Below are positions 8,971 to 17,276 of a DNA stretch of 64,000 nt, in pieces. The stretch's first letter is position 1. The number at the start of each line of letters is the position of its first letter. The notes beneath the pieces were generated by a model that was given only the letters and a program-made list of their open reading frames with translations, did no database searches and was not told the DNA's origin. The DNA lies in NCBI RefSeq assembly GCF_003148845.1, contig NZ_QGHA01000006.1, positions 244,909-308,908 of the forward strand, written 5' to 3'. The translations under genes were made by a program, and so were the position numbers. This stretch comes from Mucilaginibacter oryzae. Its GTDB lineage: Bacteria > Bacteroidota > Bacteroidia > Sphingobacteriales > Sphingobacteriaceae.

Positions 8971-9130
8971 TAGAAATCACTTTAAAAAAAGAGTTGCCCT
9001 TGCCTACACAAAAAAGCCTCACCCCAGCCCTATCCAAAGGAAAGGGGGCGCTTTGTTGCTTAAAGTTCTCTCCTTTGGAGAGGATTTAGGTGAGGCTACA
9101 CTTAGGATGCACTTTAAACGCGATTTCCCT
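8971..9130. repeat. Palindromic interspersed repeat, family A, copy 1
   Basis: A long imperfect inverted repeat with outer arms AAGCCTCACC and GGTGAGGCT, inner arms CTATCCAAAGGA and TCCTTTGGAGAGG, and a right end GCGATTTCCCT. Closely similar copies lie at about 17080-17233 and 57575-57698. It is non-coding and resembles a MITE or REP-type element. Confidence 0.8.
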
Positions 9131-9172
9131 GATCAAAACCATCCTCAACGCAAAAAAATCAACGGTAATAAC

Positions 9173-9180
9173 TACCTTTG
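9173..9180 (+). promoter_or_regulatory. Predicted -7 box (TACCTTTG) of gcvT
   Basis: An exact TAnnTTTG match, 22 nt before the chosen gcvT ATG, which argues for the start at 9202 rather than the earlier in-frame codon at 9178, which falls in the box. Confidence 0.65.
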
Positions 9181-9201
9181 CGCCCATATTTTAAGTTGAC
9201 G

Positions 9202-10287
9202 ATGAAGAATACCGCATTAACCGATACCCACATAAAAGCGGGTGCCAAAATGGTTCCGTTTGCCGGGTATAATATGCCCGTACAATACGTTGGCATTAAC
9301 GCCGAACATGAAACTGTACGCAAGGCCGTTGGCGTTTTTGATGTAAGCCACATGGGCGAGTTTATTTTAAAGGGCGAGAACGCGCTCGACCTGATTCAAC
9401 GCGTTACCAGCAACGACGCATCAAAACTATACGACGGCAAGGTGCAATACTCATGCCTGCCCAATGAAGACGGCGGTATTGTTGACGACCTGCTGGTTTA
9501 CCGTATTGATGAGAAAACCTACATGCTGGTGGTTAACGCATCAAACATCGAGAAAGACTGGGAATGGATCAGCAAATACAATACTAATGGTGTAGAAATG
9601 AAAAACATTTCTGATCGCACGTCGTTGCTGGCTATCCAAGGGCCTAAAGCAGCAGAAGCCCTGCAAAGCTTAACTGAGGTCGACCTGGTATCGATGGAAT
9701 ACTATACCTTTAAAAAAGGGACTTTCGCGGGTGTAGATAATGTGCTGATTTCGGCTACAGGTTACACGGGCGCGGGTGGTTTTGAGATCTATTTCGAAAA
9801 TGAACACGCCAACCATATCTGGGACGCGATATTCAAAGCCGGCGAACCATTCGGTATCAAGCCAATTGGTTTGGGCGCACGCGATACCTTACGCCTGGAA
9901 ATGGGTTTCTGCCTGTATGGTAATGATATTGATGATACTACATCACCGCTTGAAGCAGGTTTAGGCTGGGTAACCAAATTCAACAAAGAGTTTACTAATG
10001 CCGAAGCACTACAGGCACAAAAGCAAGCAGGCTTGAGCCGCAAGCTGGTGGGTTTTGAAATGATAGACCGTGGTATCCCACGTCATGATTATGCTATTGT
10101 TGATGCAGATGGCAACAACATTGGCAAGGTAACCTCGGGCACCCAATCGCCTTCGTTGCAAAAGGCTATTGGTATGGGCTATGTGGATAACGCATTTGCT
10201 AAAGAGGGCACCGAAATTTACATCAGCATCAGGGATAATAAAATCAAAGCCAGGATTGTAAAGCCGCCTTTTTATAAGGCTTCCTAA
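9202..10287 (+). CDS. gcvT: Glycine cleavage system T protein (aminomethyltransferase)
   Basis: 361 aa, starting MKNTALTDTHIKAGAKMVPF. GcvT transfers the methylene group of the aminomethyl-lipoyl H protein to tetrahydrofolate and releases ammonia, in the cytoplasm. Family signatures are all present: FAGYNMPVQY, VFDVSHMGEF, the folate-site strand DGGIVDDLLVYR, GYTGAGGFEIY, LGARDTLRLEMGFCLYGND and the C-terminal VTSGTQSPSL. Length is typical. The H and P protein genes are not in the window, so the system is dispersed. The short leader with a TAnnTTTG box suggests constitutive expression. Confidence 0.96.
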   Translation: MKNTALTDTHIKAGAKMVPFAGYNMPVQYVGINAEHETVRKAVGVFDVSHMGEFILKGENALDLIQRVTSNDASKLYDGKVQYSCLPNEDGGIVDDLLVYRIDEKTYMLVVNASNIEKDWEWISKYNTNGVEMKNISDRTSLLAIQGPKAAEALQSLTEVDLVSMEYYTFKKGTFAGVDNVLISATGYTGAGGFEIYFENEHANHIWDAIFKAGEPFGIKPIGLGARDTLRLEMGFCLYGNDIDDTTSPLEAGLGWVTKFNKEFTNAEALQAQKQAGLSRKLVGFEMIDRGIPRHDYAIVDADGNNIGKVTSGTQSPSLQKAIGMGYVDNAFAKEGTEIYISIRDNKIKARIVKPPFYKAS

Positions 10288-10340
10288 CCGCCGAAAGGCA
10301 TAGCCGTCAACTTAAGCAAAAAGCGATGGAATTGTGCGAT

Positions 10341-10449
10341 TCCCCTCTTGAGAGGGGTGGAGGGGTGTGTTACTCTGCGAAAGGTTATCGCTTGTATAAC
10401 ACACCCCTGCCCCCACATTTACCCACCGCGCCCCCCTCTCAAGAGGGGA
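10341..10449. repeat. GC-rich palindromic interspersed repeat (family B)
   Basis: Outer arms CCCCTCTTGAGAGGGG at 10342-10357 and its near-mirror CCCCCCTCTCAAGAGGGG ending about 10448; inner arms GGGGTGTGTTA and TAACACACCCC. It fills the gcvT-comB gap and can fold into a long hairpin. Short G/C-run arms like these recur in Bacteroidota genomes. It may also act as a gcvT terminator. Confidence 0.65.
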
Positions 10450-10536
10450 AACTTAAAAGCTTGAATTTATTAACTTGACGGTTATATGACCCAAAGGGGG
10501 GAACTATCTGTACAATTAATAATTTAAACTAACACA

Positions 10537-11292
10537 ATGTCCGAAAATACAACTACCCAAACTCCCCCTTCAGGGGGCCGGGGGGCGCACGTTTGCCTTA
10601 GCCCTGCGCTGTTACCACTGTTTAATGTGGCCGATTACATTGTGGTGGTTATTGATATTTTCAGGGCAACATCATCTATATGTTATGGTATTGAAAACGG
10701 TGCTGAGGCTATTATCCCGGTATCACAGGTTGAAGAGTGTGCCGCGTATAGAGAGAAAGGGCTGGATTACCTTCTCGCCGCCGAACGCGACGGATCGGTA
10801 GTAGAGGGTTTCGATTTTGGTAACTCGCCCTTTTCCTACACCAGCGAAAAGGTTAACGGTAAAACCATCGTATTAACAACCACCAACGGTACTCATGCGC
10901 TGCATTTATCGCGCGCAGCAAAAAAAATAGTTATCGGCTCGTTCCTCAATCTCACGGCTTTAAGCAACTGGTTAAAAACCTGCAACGAAAACGTCCTGCT
11001 GGTATGTGCCGGCTGGAAAAACAATTTCAACCTGGAGGATACCCTTTTTGCAGGCGCTGTGGTTGAACAGCTTAAAGACCATGGTTTTGTTCTTGACGAT
11101 GCCGCCATTGCCGCTAATGATCTGTTCCAGGCAGGGAAAAGCGATATAATCCAGTATCTTAAAAAAACCTCGCACAGCGAAAGGTTAAAGAAATTGGGTA
11201 TCGAAAAAGATATCGAGTTTTGTTTACAGGTTGATTTAACCAGGGCCATACCTGTATTGGAGGGGGACAAACTGGTGAAGCTGGAGGCGTAA
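10537..11292 (+). CDS. comB: 2-phosphosulfolactate phosphatase family protein (ComB)
   Basis: 251 aa. Family signatures VVIDIFRATSSICYGIENGA, AERDGSVVEGFDFGNSP, TTTNGTHAL and CAGWKNNFNLEDTLFAGA mark the ComB fold, a Mg-dependent phosphatase known from coenzyme M synthesis; in Bacteroidota its true substrate is uncertain. The normal protein begins just before VCLSPALLP; here 16 extra residues (MSENTTTQTPPSGGRG) precede it. The DNA for TPPSGGRG is a copy of a G/C palindromic repeat (10562-10584) also found in inverse orientation at 29044-29069. No start codon lies between the repeat and the conserved part, so the repeat must be translated. Confidence 0.88.
   Translation: MSENTTTQTPPSGGRGAHVCLSPALLPLFNVADYIVVVIDIFRATSSICYGIENGAEAIIPVSQVEECAAYREKGLDYLLAAERDGSVVEGFDFGNSPFSYTSEKVNGKTIVLTTTNGTHALHLSRAAKKIVIGSFLNLTALSNWLKTCNENVLLVCAGWKNNFNLEDTLFAGAVVEQLKDHGFVLDDAAIAANDLFQAGKSDIIQYLKKTSHSERLKKLGIEKDIEFCLQVDLTRAIPVLEGDKLVKLEA
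10562..10586. repeat. G/C palindromic repeat (family C) inside the comB reading frame
   Basis: CTCCCCCTTCAGGGGGCCGG followed by GGGG. A 23-base identical stretch occurs in reverse complement just after gapN (29044-29069). Confidence 0.75.
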
Positions 11293-11324
11293 GCCCCTCC
11301 TTTGAAGAAAGAGAATAAGCCAGT

Positions 11325-11369
11325 AAAAGTTATACGCTATGCATAGTTATTACATGGCGTATAACTTTT
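11325..11369. terminator. Bidirectional terminator between comB and the acetyltransferase
   Basis: A perfect 13-bp stem AAAAGTTATACGC / GCGTATAACTTTT with T-rich flank, placed between two convergent genes. Confidence 0.85.
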
Positions 11370-11428
11370 CTTTTTCTACACCTCGCCGGCAATTGCAAGG
11401 CTCAATATCAATGGCATTAATACCCGGA

Positions 11429-11929
11429 TTATTTTCTCACCCTAAAAAACGGCACCTGTTCACCATACCAAAACACGGTCCCGTCGCGCGTGAATCCGGC
11501 TTTGGTCAGTACTTTTTGCGATGCCGCGTTGTTGGGGTGGGTAACCGCGCAAACCTCGTTCAATCCCATTTTATTTAAGCCGTAGCTGATCAGCGCTCCG
11601 GCCAGTTCGGTGGCTATTCCCAGGCCCCAATATTTAAAATGCAGGCGATAGCCCAGTTCTATATGATTGTGATCGTAATCGCTGGGTTTCAGCATGCAAA
11701 CACCTATAAAATCGTTATCGGCCGCATTGAAAATTCCCCAGCGGCCAAGGCCGGTATTGTTCTTATAATCTTTAAGTGTGTCTTTAAATACCTGTCTGCT
11801 CTCCTGCGGCGTACGCTTTTTAACGTATTGGGTAAGGCGCTCGTCGGCATCTATTAATACAGATAGTTCTTCATCATCAGGCGTAAACTCGCGGATTAAA
11901 AGCCTGGGTGTTTGTGTGATAATTTTCAT
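11429..11929 (-). CDS. GNAT N-acetyltransferase (RimJ/RimL-like)
   Basis: 166 aa from ATG 11929 (MKIITQTPRLLIREF). The GNAT fold shows the N-terminal TPRLLIREFTPDD strand, the acetyl-CoA loop region around YWGLGIATELAGALISYGL and the C-terminal HPNNAASQKVLTKAGF motif. Such enzymes acetylate N-termini, antibiotics or small amines; the substrate is unknown. A GTG at 11935 also opens the frame, but the -7 box TATTTTTG (11944-11937) would place the transcript start between the two, favouring the ATG and an essentially leaderless mRNA. Confidence 0.85.
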   Translation of the reverse strand: MKIITQTPRLLIREFTPDDEELSVLIDADERLTQYVKKRTPQESRQVFKDTLKDYKNNTGLGRWGIFNAADNDFIGVCMLKPSDYDHNHIELGYRLHFKYWGLGIATELAGALISYGLNKMGLNEVCAVTHPNNAASQKVLTKAGFTRDGTVFWYGEQVPFFRVRK

Positions 11930-11936
11930 AGCCACT

Positions 11937-11944
11937 CAAAAATA
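11937..11944 (-). promoter_or_regulatory. Predicted -7 box (TATTTTTG) of the acetyltransferase
   Basis: An exact TAnnTTTG match on the minus strand, with its last G only 8 bases upstream of the ATG. Confidence 0.6.
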
Positions 11945-12050
11945 TATTTTTTGAATGGTTGTTACATAATGTATTGGTTTCTGATGCGATCGTTTCAGCA
12001 TGGCATTTACAAGGATGCCCTCCAAGGTTATCCTATCAGAGGGTTACCAA

Positions 12051-14390
12051 TCAGGCTTCGTCAATATCCGGGCCTTTCAGCTTGTCGCGGTTAACGCCGC
12101 CATCCAGCGAAAGTAAAAACGCAGGCAGCAGGGTAAGGTTGCTGATCATAGCAACCAGCAGGGTTATTGATAAAAGTATCCCCAGGGCGGCAGTACCGCC
12201 AAATTTTGATACCGCGAAAATACCAAAACCAAAAAACAACACCGTAGCGATAAAAATCATACTCACACCCGTTTCGCGGATGGTATCCGAAACTATTTGT
12301 GAAATACTTTTTTTGCTGTGGCGCAATTCATGGCGGTAGCGGGTAATAAAATAAATGGTTTGATCTGACGAGATCCCCATCGCTATACTGAAAATCAATA
12401 TCGTTGATGGTTTAAGCGGGATGCCGAAAAAGCCCATAATGCCCGCGGTGATAATTAATGGCACCAGGTTAGGCACAAGCGAAATAGCTATCATTTTTAT
12501 ACCGCGGAATAAGATCCACATTACACAGGCTACAAGCAAAATGGCCCAGGCCAGGCTTTCGTACAGGTTTTTAAGCAGGTAATTGGTGCCTTTTATAAAT
12601 ATAATGCTCGAGCCCGTAAGCTCAACATGAAACTTCTGCGGGTTAAAGATCGAGTCGATGCGGGGTTGCAGCTCGGCTATCACCCCGTTCATTTTTTTTG
12701 AACCGGCATCAACCATCTCAAAGGTAACCCGTGTTACGCGGCGGGTGCTGTCCAGGTAGCTTTTAAGCATGCTCCCAGCTCCTTTACCCGAGTTGCCCGC
12801 ATAGTTCAATATAAAATTTTGCTCCAGGCCATCGGGCAGGCGGTAGTATGCAGCATCGCCCCCGTAAAAGGCCTGGGTGCTGAATTTTAATACCTGGATC
12901 AGCGAAACCGAACGGCTAAATTCGGGGTATGATGAAATCAGTTTTTCCAGTTTCTCTACCTTGCGGATGGTGCCGAGATTCATTACACCATTTTTGCGTT
13001 TGGTATCGATACTTACCTCTAAGGGCAACACGCCGTTAAAGTTCGATTCAAAAAATTTCAAATCGTGCAGGGTATTGTTGCTTTGCGGCAAATCATCAAC
13101 TACATAGCCATTAATATTCATTTTCAACATACCGAAGCACGCTACCACAATCAATGCAACCGTTGTGGTGTAAATAACTTTACGTTTGCTGTGTACCAGC
13201 TTATCAAGCCCGGCCAACAGCGCATCCATCAGCCTGCTGTCTTTAATACCGGTTTGGCTTGCCTTGGGCGCGGGCAAAAAACTAAAAATAACGGGCACTA
13301 AAACAAGACTTAAGGCAAAAGTGAGCAAAATACCTATTGACGCTACCAGGCCGAACTGGGTTAACAACTCGCTGTTGGTAAAACATAAAACCCCGAAGCC
13401 GATAGCCGTGGTAATGTTGGCAATAAAGGTGGTAATCCCGGCGCGCTCAACCGCAACCTCAAGCGCGGCCATTTTATTGCCGCTTACACCATACTCGTGG
13501 AAGTATTTATTGAGGATAAATACGCAGTTAGGAATGCCGATCACCACAATAAGCGGTGGAATGATCCCCGTAAGGATAGTCATTTCGTAATGCATTAACT
13601 GTAGCACCCCCAGGCTGGATATCACACCTAAAATCACGATCAGGATAGGGAAGATAACGGGAAAAAACGAGCGGAAGAAAAGCAGCAAAATAACCGCCGT
13701 AATAATTACCGAAAGGCCCAGAAACAGCGAAAACTCATGCGCCACCAGGTCGCCAACCACGGTACGGATTAACGGCAAACCCGAGTAATGTACTTTGATA
13801 TGATGCTTTTTTTCAAAAGCCTGGCCAAGCTGATTGATCTTTTTAATGATGGGCACCCGGTACGGGGTGTTGATGATCTTATCGTCAAAAGTGATCATCA
13901 TGAGGGTGCTTTGCCCGTCGTTACTTACTATCAGGCCCTTATAAAAAGGCATAGCGGCCAGTTGCCGTTTAACGCTATCTACATCGGCAGCGGTTTGCAG
14001 GGGTTGTGTAACTAATGGTTTTAACACAAACTTATGTTGCAGCGTATCTTTTTGCAGGTTGTAAATATTGGCGGCAGATACCACAGCTTTAACACCTTTC
14101 ACTTTTTTCAAATCCTCGCCGATGCTGTACCAATCGTTAAAAACGTCCTTAGTAAAAATATTGGACGATTTAATGCCTATAACCATGGAAGACGCGTCCT
14201 GCCCGAAGGTTTTCTTAAACTCCGCGTAACGGATAAAAGCCGAATCGGTTACGGGAAGCACCTTGCCGCCGTTAAAAGTGATCTTTACTTTGGATGCCTC
14301 GAAGCCCATAAAGGCACTCAGCGCCAAAACGCAGATTAACAGGATGAGCCGGTTTTTAATAATTGCGGATGCTATATGTTTCCAGAACAT
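12051..14390 (-). CDS. RND-superfamily exporter, MMPL type
   Basis: 779 aa, a full-length two-repeat RND permease. An N-terminal membrane helix is followed by a periplasmic loop, six helices (for example LGLSVIITAVILLLFFRSFF and FGLVASIGILLTFALSLVLV), a second loop and six more helices ending in LLSITLLVAMISNLTLLPAFL. The signature GISSDQTIYFITRYRHEL sits in the second membrane bundle. Members of this MMPL/HpnN-like branch move lipids or other hydrophobic molecules using the proton gradient; the cargo here is unknown. No adaptor or outer-membrane partner is adjacent, in keeping with this branch. It is divergent from the dgk-recO pair. Confidence 0.92.
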   Translation of the reverse strand: MFWKHIASAIIKNRLILLICVLALSAFMGFEASKVKITFNGGKVLPVTDSAFIRYAEFKKTFGQDASSMVIGIKSSNIFTKDVFNDWYSIGEDLKKVKGVKAVVSAANIYNLQKDTLQHKFVLKPLVTQPLQTAADVDSVKRQLAAMPFYKGLIVSNDGQSTLMMITFDDKIINTPYRVPIIKKINQLGQAFEKKHHIKVHYSGLPLIRTVVGDLVAHEFSLFLGLSVIITAVILLLFFRSFFPVIFPILIVILGVISSLGVLQLMHYEMTILTGIIPPLIVVIGIPNCVFILNKYFHEYGVSGNKMAALEVAVERAGITTFIANITTAIGFGVLCFTNSELLTQFGLVASIGILLTFALSLVLVPVIFSFLPAPKASQTGIKDSRLMDALLAGLDKLVHSKRKVIYTTTVALIVVACFGMLKMNINGYVVDDLPQSNNTLHDLKFFESNFNGVLPLEVSIDTKRKNGVMNLGTIRKVEKLEKLISSYPEFSRSVSLIQVLKFSTQAFYGGDAAYYRLPDGLEQNFILNYAGNSGKGAGSMLKSYLDSTRRVTRVTFEMVDAGSKKMNGVIAELQPRIDSIFNPQKFHVELTGSSIIFIKGTNYLLKNLYESLAWAILLVACVMWILFRGIKMIAISLVPNLVPLIITAGIMGFFGIPLKPSTILIFSIAMGISSDQTIYFITRYRHELRHSKKSISQIVSDTIRETGVSMIFIATVLFFGFGIFAVSKFGGTAALGILLSITLLVAMISNLTLLPAFLLSLDGGVNRDKLKGPDIDEA

Positions 14391-14545
14391 TATTATCGTC
14401 TATGTAAAAAAGAGCCGCAAATTACTAAAAATGCACCATCCGCTTGTGATGATGTTGACAATGTGACAAAACGCTATGCATCGGTTGCATACAGTGACGG
14501 CAACATCGCTTTTAAGCGCTATGGTTCAAAAAGATTATGAATTTG

Positions 14546-14553
14546 TATTTTTG
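14546..14553 (+). promoter_or_regulatory. Predicted -7 box (TATTTTTG) of dgk-recO
   Basis: An exact TAnnTTTG match ending 3 bases before the ATG at 14557, implying a leaderless mRNA and supporting that start over the upstream one at 14476. Confidence 0.65.
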
Positions 14554-14556
14554 AGC

Positions 14557-14925
14557 ATGAAAAGGTTGATCAGCAGTTTTGGTTTCGCGTTTAAGGGATT
14601 GCGGTACGCGGCCAAAACACAACCTAATTTCCGCATCCACCTCGCTGCCGGTATTACTGCCGTAACGCTTGGTTTATGCTTTAAAATCTCCACTGCCGAA
14701 TGGCTTTGGGTTATGGCCTGTATCGCTCTCGTACTCATTACCGAGCTGCTAAATACCGGGCTCGAAACCCTTACCGACCTGGTTTCGCCAACTTATCATG
14801 AAAAGGCGGGGCATACCAAAGATGCAGGTGCCGCGGCTGTAGTTATAGCAGCCTTGTTTTCGGTGATTACCGGTGCCATCATATTTTTACCTAAAATTAT
14901 TATCCTTTTCGGGCATGCTGCATAA
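14557..14925 (+). CDS. dgkA: Diacylglycerol/undecaprenol kinase family membrane protein
   Basis: 122 aa from ATG 14557 (MKRLISSFGFAFKGLRYAAK); the frame extends to 14476 but the promoter box overlaps that extension. Small integral membrane kinase with three helices and the family motif ITELLNTGLETLTDLVSPTYHEKAGHTKDAGAA spread over residues about 65-100, containing the catalytic Glu and the Mg/ATP-binding residues. It phosphorylates diacylglycerol or undecaprenol with ATP for lipid recycling. The 3' end overlaps recO by 11 bases, so the two genes are co-transcribed and probably translationally coupled. Confidence 0.92.
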   Translation: MKRLISSFGFAFKGLRYAAKTQPNFRIHLAAGITAVTLGLCFKISTAEWLWVMACIALVLITELLNTGLETLTDLVSPTYHEKAGHTKDAGAAAVVIAALFSVITGAIIFLPKIIILFGHAA

Positions 14926-15640
14926 AACCAGGGGCATCGTATTTAAAGCCACCGATTACGGCGAGAGCAGCGTAATTGTGCAGATTTTTACCGAAAAATT
15001 TGGCCTGCAATCATACATTATCAACGGCGCCAAAAAGCCTAAAGCTAAAATAGGCCGCAATATGTTGCAGCCCTTAGCCCTGCTCGACCTGGTGGTTTAC
15101 CACAAAAATACCGGCAGCGTACAACGTATTGCCGAGCTTAAAAACTCGCCGGTGCTGCTCACCATCCCTTATGATGTAATTAAAAGCTGCCTGGCTATTT
15201 TTTTAAACGAAGTGCTGTATAAAGCGGTGAAACAACAATCGCCGGATGAAAACCTGTTCAACTTCATTTTCAGCGGCATTGAATGGCTCGACCATCAAAC
15301 CGAGGGGGTTGCCAACTTCCACCTGGTGTTTTTAACAAAGCTTAGCCGCTACCTTGGTTTTTACCCCGACAGCTATATGGCCGGAGATACCGATTATTTT
15401 GACATCAAGAACGGGCAGTTTACCCGCTATAAGCCCGATAGTATTTCATACCTCTCGCCCCCGCATACGCAAAACTTCGCCATGTTACTGCAGCGCAATT
15501 TCCAGGACATGCACCTGTTTAAATTAAGCAACGATGAGCGCCGTTACCTGGTGCAAAAACTACTGGAATATTATGCCATGCATATCGAAAGCTTCGGCAA
15601 TATCAAATCAAATGATGTGCTGGAAGAGGTATTGGCTTAA
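14915..15640 (+). CDS. recO: DNA repair protein RecO
   Basis: 241 aa from ATG 14915 (MLHKTRGIVFKATDYGESS), which lies inside the end of the kinase gene; the earlier in-frame codon at 14873 adds kinase-overlapping sequence. RecO helps RecR load RecA on gapped DNA and anneals single strands. The N-terminal OB fold has GIVFKATDYGESSVIVQIFT and GAKKPKAKIG, and the C-terminal helical domain contains FLTKLSRYLGFYPD. The four-Cys zinc site found in many RecO proteins is absent, as is common in this phylum. Length is normal. Confidence 0.94.
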   Translation: MLHKTRGIVFKATDYGESSVIVQIFTEKFGLQSYIINGAKKPKAKIGRNMLQPLALLDLVVYHKNTGSVQRIAELKNSPVLLTIPYDVIKSCLAIFLNEVLYKAVKQQSPDENLFNFIFSGIEWLDHQTEGVANFHLVFLTKLSRYLGFYPDSYMAGDTDYFDIKNGQFTRYKPDSISYLSPPHTQNFAMLLQRNFQDMHLFKLSNDERRYLVQKLLEYYAMHIESFGNIKSNDVLEEVLA

Positions 15641-15720
15641 GTTGTGATAAGAAACTGTTTAAAATGGAAATTCATCCTTGCTGATAAGTAATTTCTGAAG
15701 TACAAATGAGTTAACTATTT

Positions 15721-15811
15721 TGTCATTCCGAGCGATAGCGAAGAATCTTCTGCGCAAAACATAGCCGCCTTGCAACTTGTAGAAGATCCTTCGCTATCAC
15801 TAAGGATGACA
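15721..15811. repeat. Palindromic interspersed repeat (family D)
   Basis: TGTCATTCCGAGCGATAGCG at the left and its inverted counterpart TTCGCTATCACTAAGGATGACA at the right, with inner arms GAATCTTCT and AGAAGATCC. The termini TGTCATTCC/GGATGACA mark a type of dispersed palindrome frequent in Bacteroidota. It lies between the convergent recO and Atu4866 genes and may serve as their terminator. Confidence 0.75.
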
Positions 15812-15897
15812 GTGTTGTTGTAATAATCAACATTCAGAAGGTTGGTCTCCGTCACTTCAGATTAACATCGCGGTGAGCTAAGAGAATGCCGAAAAAA

Positions 15898-16173
15898 TCA
15901 TGTTGTCTCCTTATAAAACACCATCCCGGCATGATAAAAAGCGCCGTCTATAAAATCGCCTTCGGCGGTAAAACCGGTATCGTCAAGGTACTCAACGTGG
16001 TTGCCTAATACGCTGTAGTAACCGGCAAAGGCATTTCGGTTGTCGCCACGCGCTTCCACATAGCGCCCGTTTGGTAAAAATTCGTGACGGATAAAGCCAT
16101 CACGGGTAACCCACACCCCTAAATATGGTGTTGTTATTGTTGTATTGCTGTTGAAAGGCTTAATTCTTTCCAT
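15898..16173 (-). CDS. Atu4866-domain protein
   Basis: 91 aa. The sequence YLGVWVTRDGFIRHEFLPNG, then YVEARGDNRNAFAGYY and DDTGFTAEGDFIDGAFYHAGM, matches the Atu4866 family of small beta-barrel proteins, whose biochemical role is unknown. Members are often found next to oxidoreductases and in regulated clusters. The ATG at 16173 lies 40 bases inside the end of the upstream SDR gene, so translation is coupled to it. It is expected to be cytoplasmic. Confidence 0.8.
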   Translation of the reverse strand: MERIKPFNSNTTITTPYLGVWVTRDGFIRHEFLPNGRYVEARGDNRNAFAGYYSVLGNHVEYLDDTGFTAEGDFIDGAFYHAGMVFYKETT

Positions 16174-16979
16174 GCTTCTAATTCGTTTTTAACGAAGGCA
16201 AGCTTTTGTTCAACCAGGCCGTAAGCATCTTCGCCTAAAAATAAATTCAGCGGCGGGTTAGCTTCGGTGCTGATCCTGATCATGGCTTCGGCTGCCTTTT
16301 CAGGATCGCCGGCCTGTTGCCTGTCCATATCGTTCTGGTGAAAATTAACTGCGTTACGTACGTTCTCGTATTCGGCTATCTGGTTTTGCGGTACCGCCAG
16401 CGATCCTGCCGAAAGGAAATTGGTGCGGAAGTATCCCGGCTGCACAATGGTAACTTTGATACCAAATGGCGCAACCTCGGCCGATAGAGTTTCAGAAAAC
16501 CCGTTAACCGCAAACTTGGTGGCGCAATAAATACCGCCGCCTGCAAAAGCTCCGGTAAAACCGCCTATCGATGAGATGTTAAGTATATGACCTGATTTTT
16601 GCGCCCGTAAGTACGGCAACGCTTTACGAATTACATTTAACGAGCCGAATACGTTAACTTCAAAATTATCGCGGGCCTCACGGTCGGTTAATTCTTCAAT
16701 ACCGCCCAGCAGGCCGTAACCGGCGTTATTCACTACCACATCTATTTTACCGAAAGTTTTAATAGTGAGCCCGATGGCTTCCTGTACGCTTTCTTCGTTG
16801 GTTAAATTAACTGCCAGCGGCAAAAAGTTGTCGTTAGCGTTGTCAACTGCTTTGGTTAAATCGCTTAAACTGCGCGAGGTAGCGGCTACTTTATAGCCCT
16901 GTGCTAATAGTTTCCTGACTAAGGCAAGTCCCAGGCCTTTCGAAGCGCCGGTTACAAACCATATTTTGTTGTTTTCCAT
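16134..16979 (-). CDS. SDR-family oxidoreductase
   Basis: 281 aa. Classical short-chain dehydrogenase: cofactor loop TGASKGLGLALVRKL near the N-terminus, NNAGYG, catalytic Ser in NISSIGG and catalytic YxxxK in IYCATK. The Arg in AATSRS after strand 2 suggests NADP(H). It is a paralogue of the next SDR upstream; the two share most motifs and the same C-terminal pattern (PEKAAEAMIRI / PEKAATAIINT). Substrate unknown. Three GATTACAC[C/T]GAT repeats lie just upstream. Confidence 0.92.
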   Translation of the reverse strand: MENNKIWFVTGASKGLGLALVRKLLAQGYKVAATSRSLSDLTKAVDNANDNFLPLAVNLTNEESVQEAIGLTIKTFGKIDVVVNNAGYGLLGGIEELTDREARDNFEVNVFGSLNVIRKALPYLRAQKSGHILNISSIGGFTGAFAGGGIYCATKFAVNGFSETLSAEVAPFGIKVTIVQPGYFRTNFLSAGSLAVPQNQIAEYENVRNAVNFHQNDMDRQQAGDPEKAAEAMIRISTEANPPLNLFLGEDAYGLVEQKLAFVKNELEAWKELSLSTAIQQ

Positions 16980-16989
16980 GTTTTTTTGG

Positions 16990-17063
16990 GATTACACCGA
17001 TTATTTGTTGATTACACCGATGTTGTTTTTAATAATTAAATTGATTGATTTGATTACACTGAT
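16990..17063. repeat. Three direct GATTACACYGAT repeats
   Basis: Copies at about 16990, 17010 and 17052 (the last with T for C) upstream of the first SDR. They could be regulator sites or remnants of the dispersed 'GATTACNNNGATTTTG' sequence also seen near 40983-41000. Confidence 0.4.
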
Positions 17064-17079
17064 TTTGTTTCAGCTTACG

Positions 17080-17233
17080 GGGAAATCGCCTTTTTTAAAA
17101 TTAATGCCATTGCCTATGTAAAAGCCTCACCCCGGCCCTCTCCAAAGGAGACGGAGTGTCTTGTTATTAAAGTCCTCTCCTTTCGAGAGGATTTAGGTGA
17201 GGCTACATTTAGGATGCCTTAAAGCGATTGTCC
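17080..17233. repeat. Palindromic interspersed repeat, family A, copy 2
   Basis: Same arms as copy 1 (AAGCCTCACC ... GGTGAGGCT, CCTCTCCAAAGGAG ... CCTCTCCTTTCGAGAGG) with outer ends GGGGAAATCGC and AGCGATTGTCCT. It sits between the two SDR paralogues. Confidence 0.8.
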
Positions 17234-17276
17234 TGTTTCAGCTTATTGTTTTATAGGTAGATGCAGGGTTGATGTT

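Noticed and set aside
10341..10449. Riboswitch for comB
   Set aside because: The structure is a simple G/C palindrome like other dispersed elements here and has no recognisable aptamer.
10893..11270. 125-aa frame antisense to comB
   Set aside because: Lies wholly inside the conserved ComB coding region and has no family features.
13186..13590. 134-aa frame antisense to the RND exporter
   Set aside because: A shadow of the strong transporter coding frame on the other strand.
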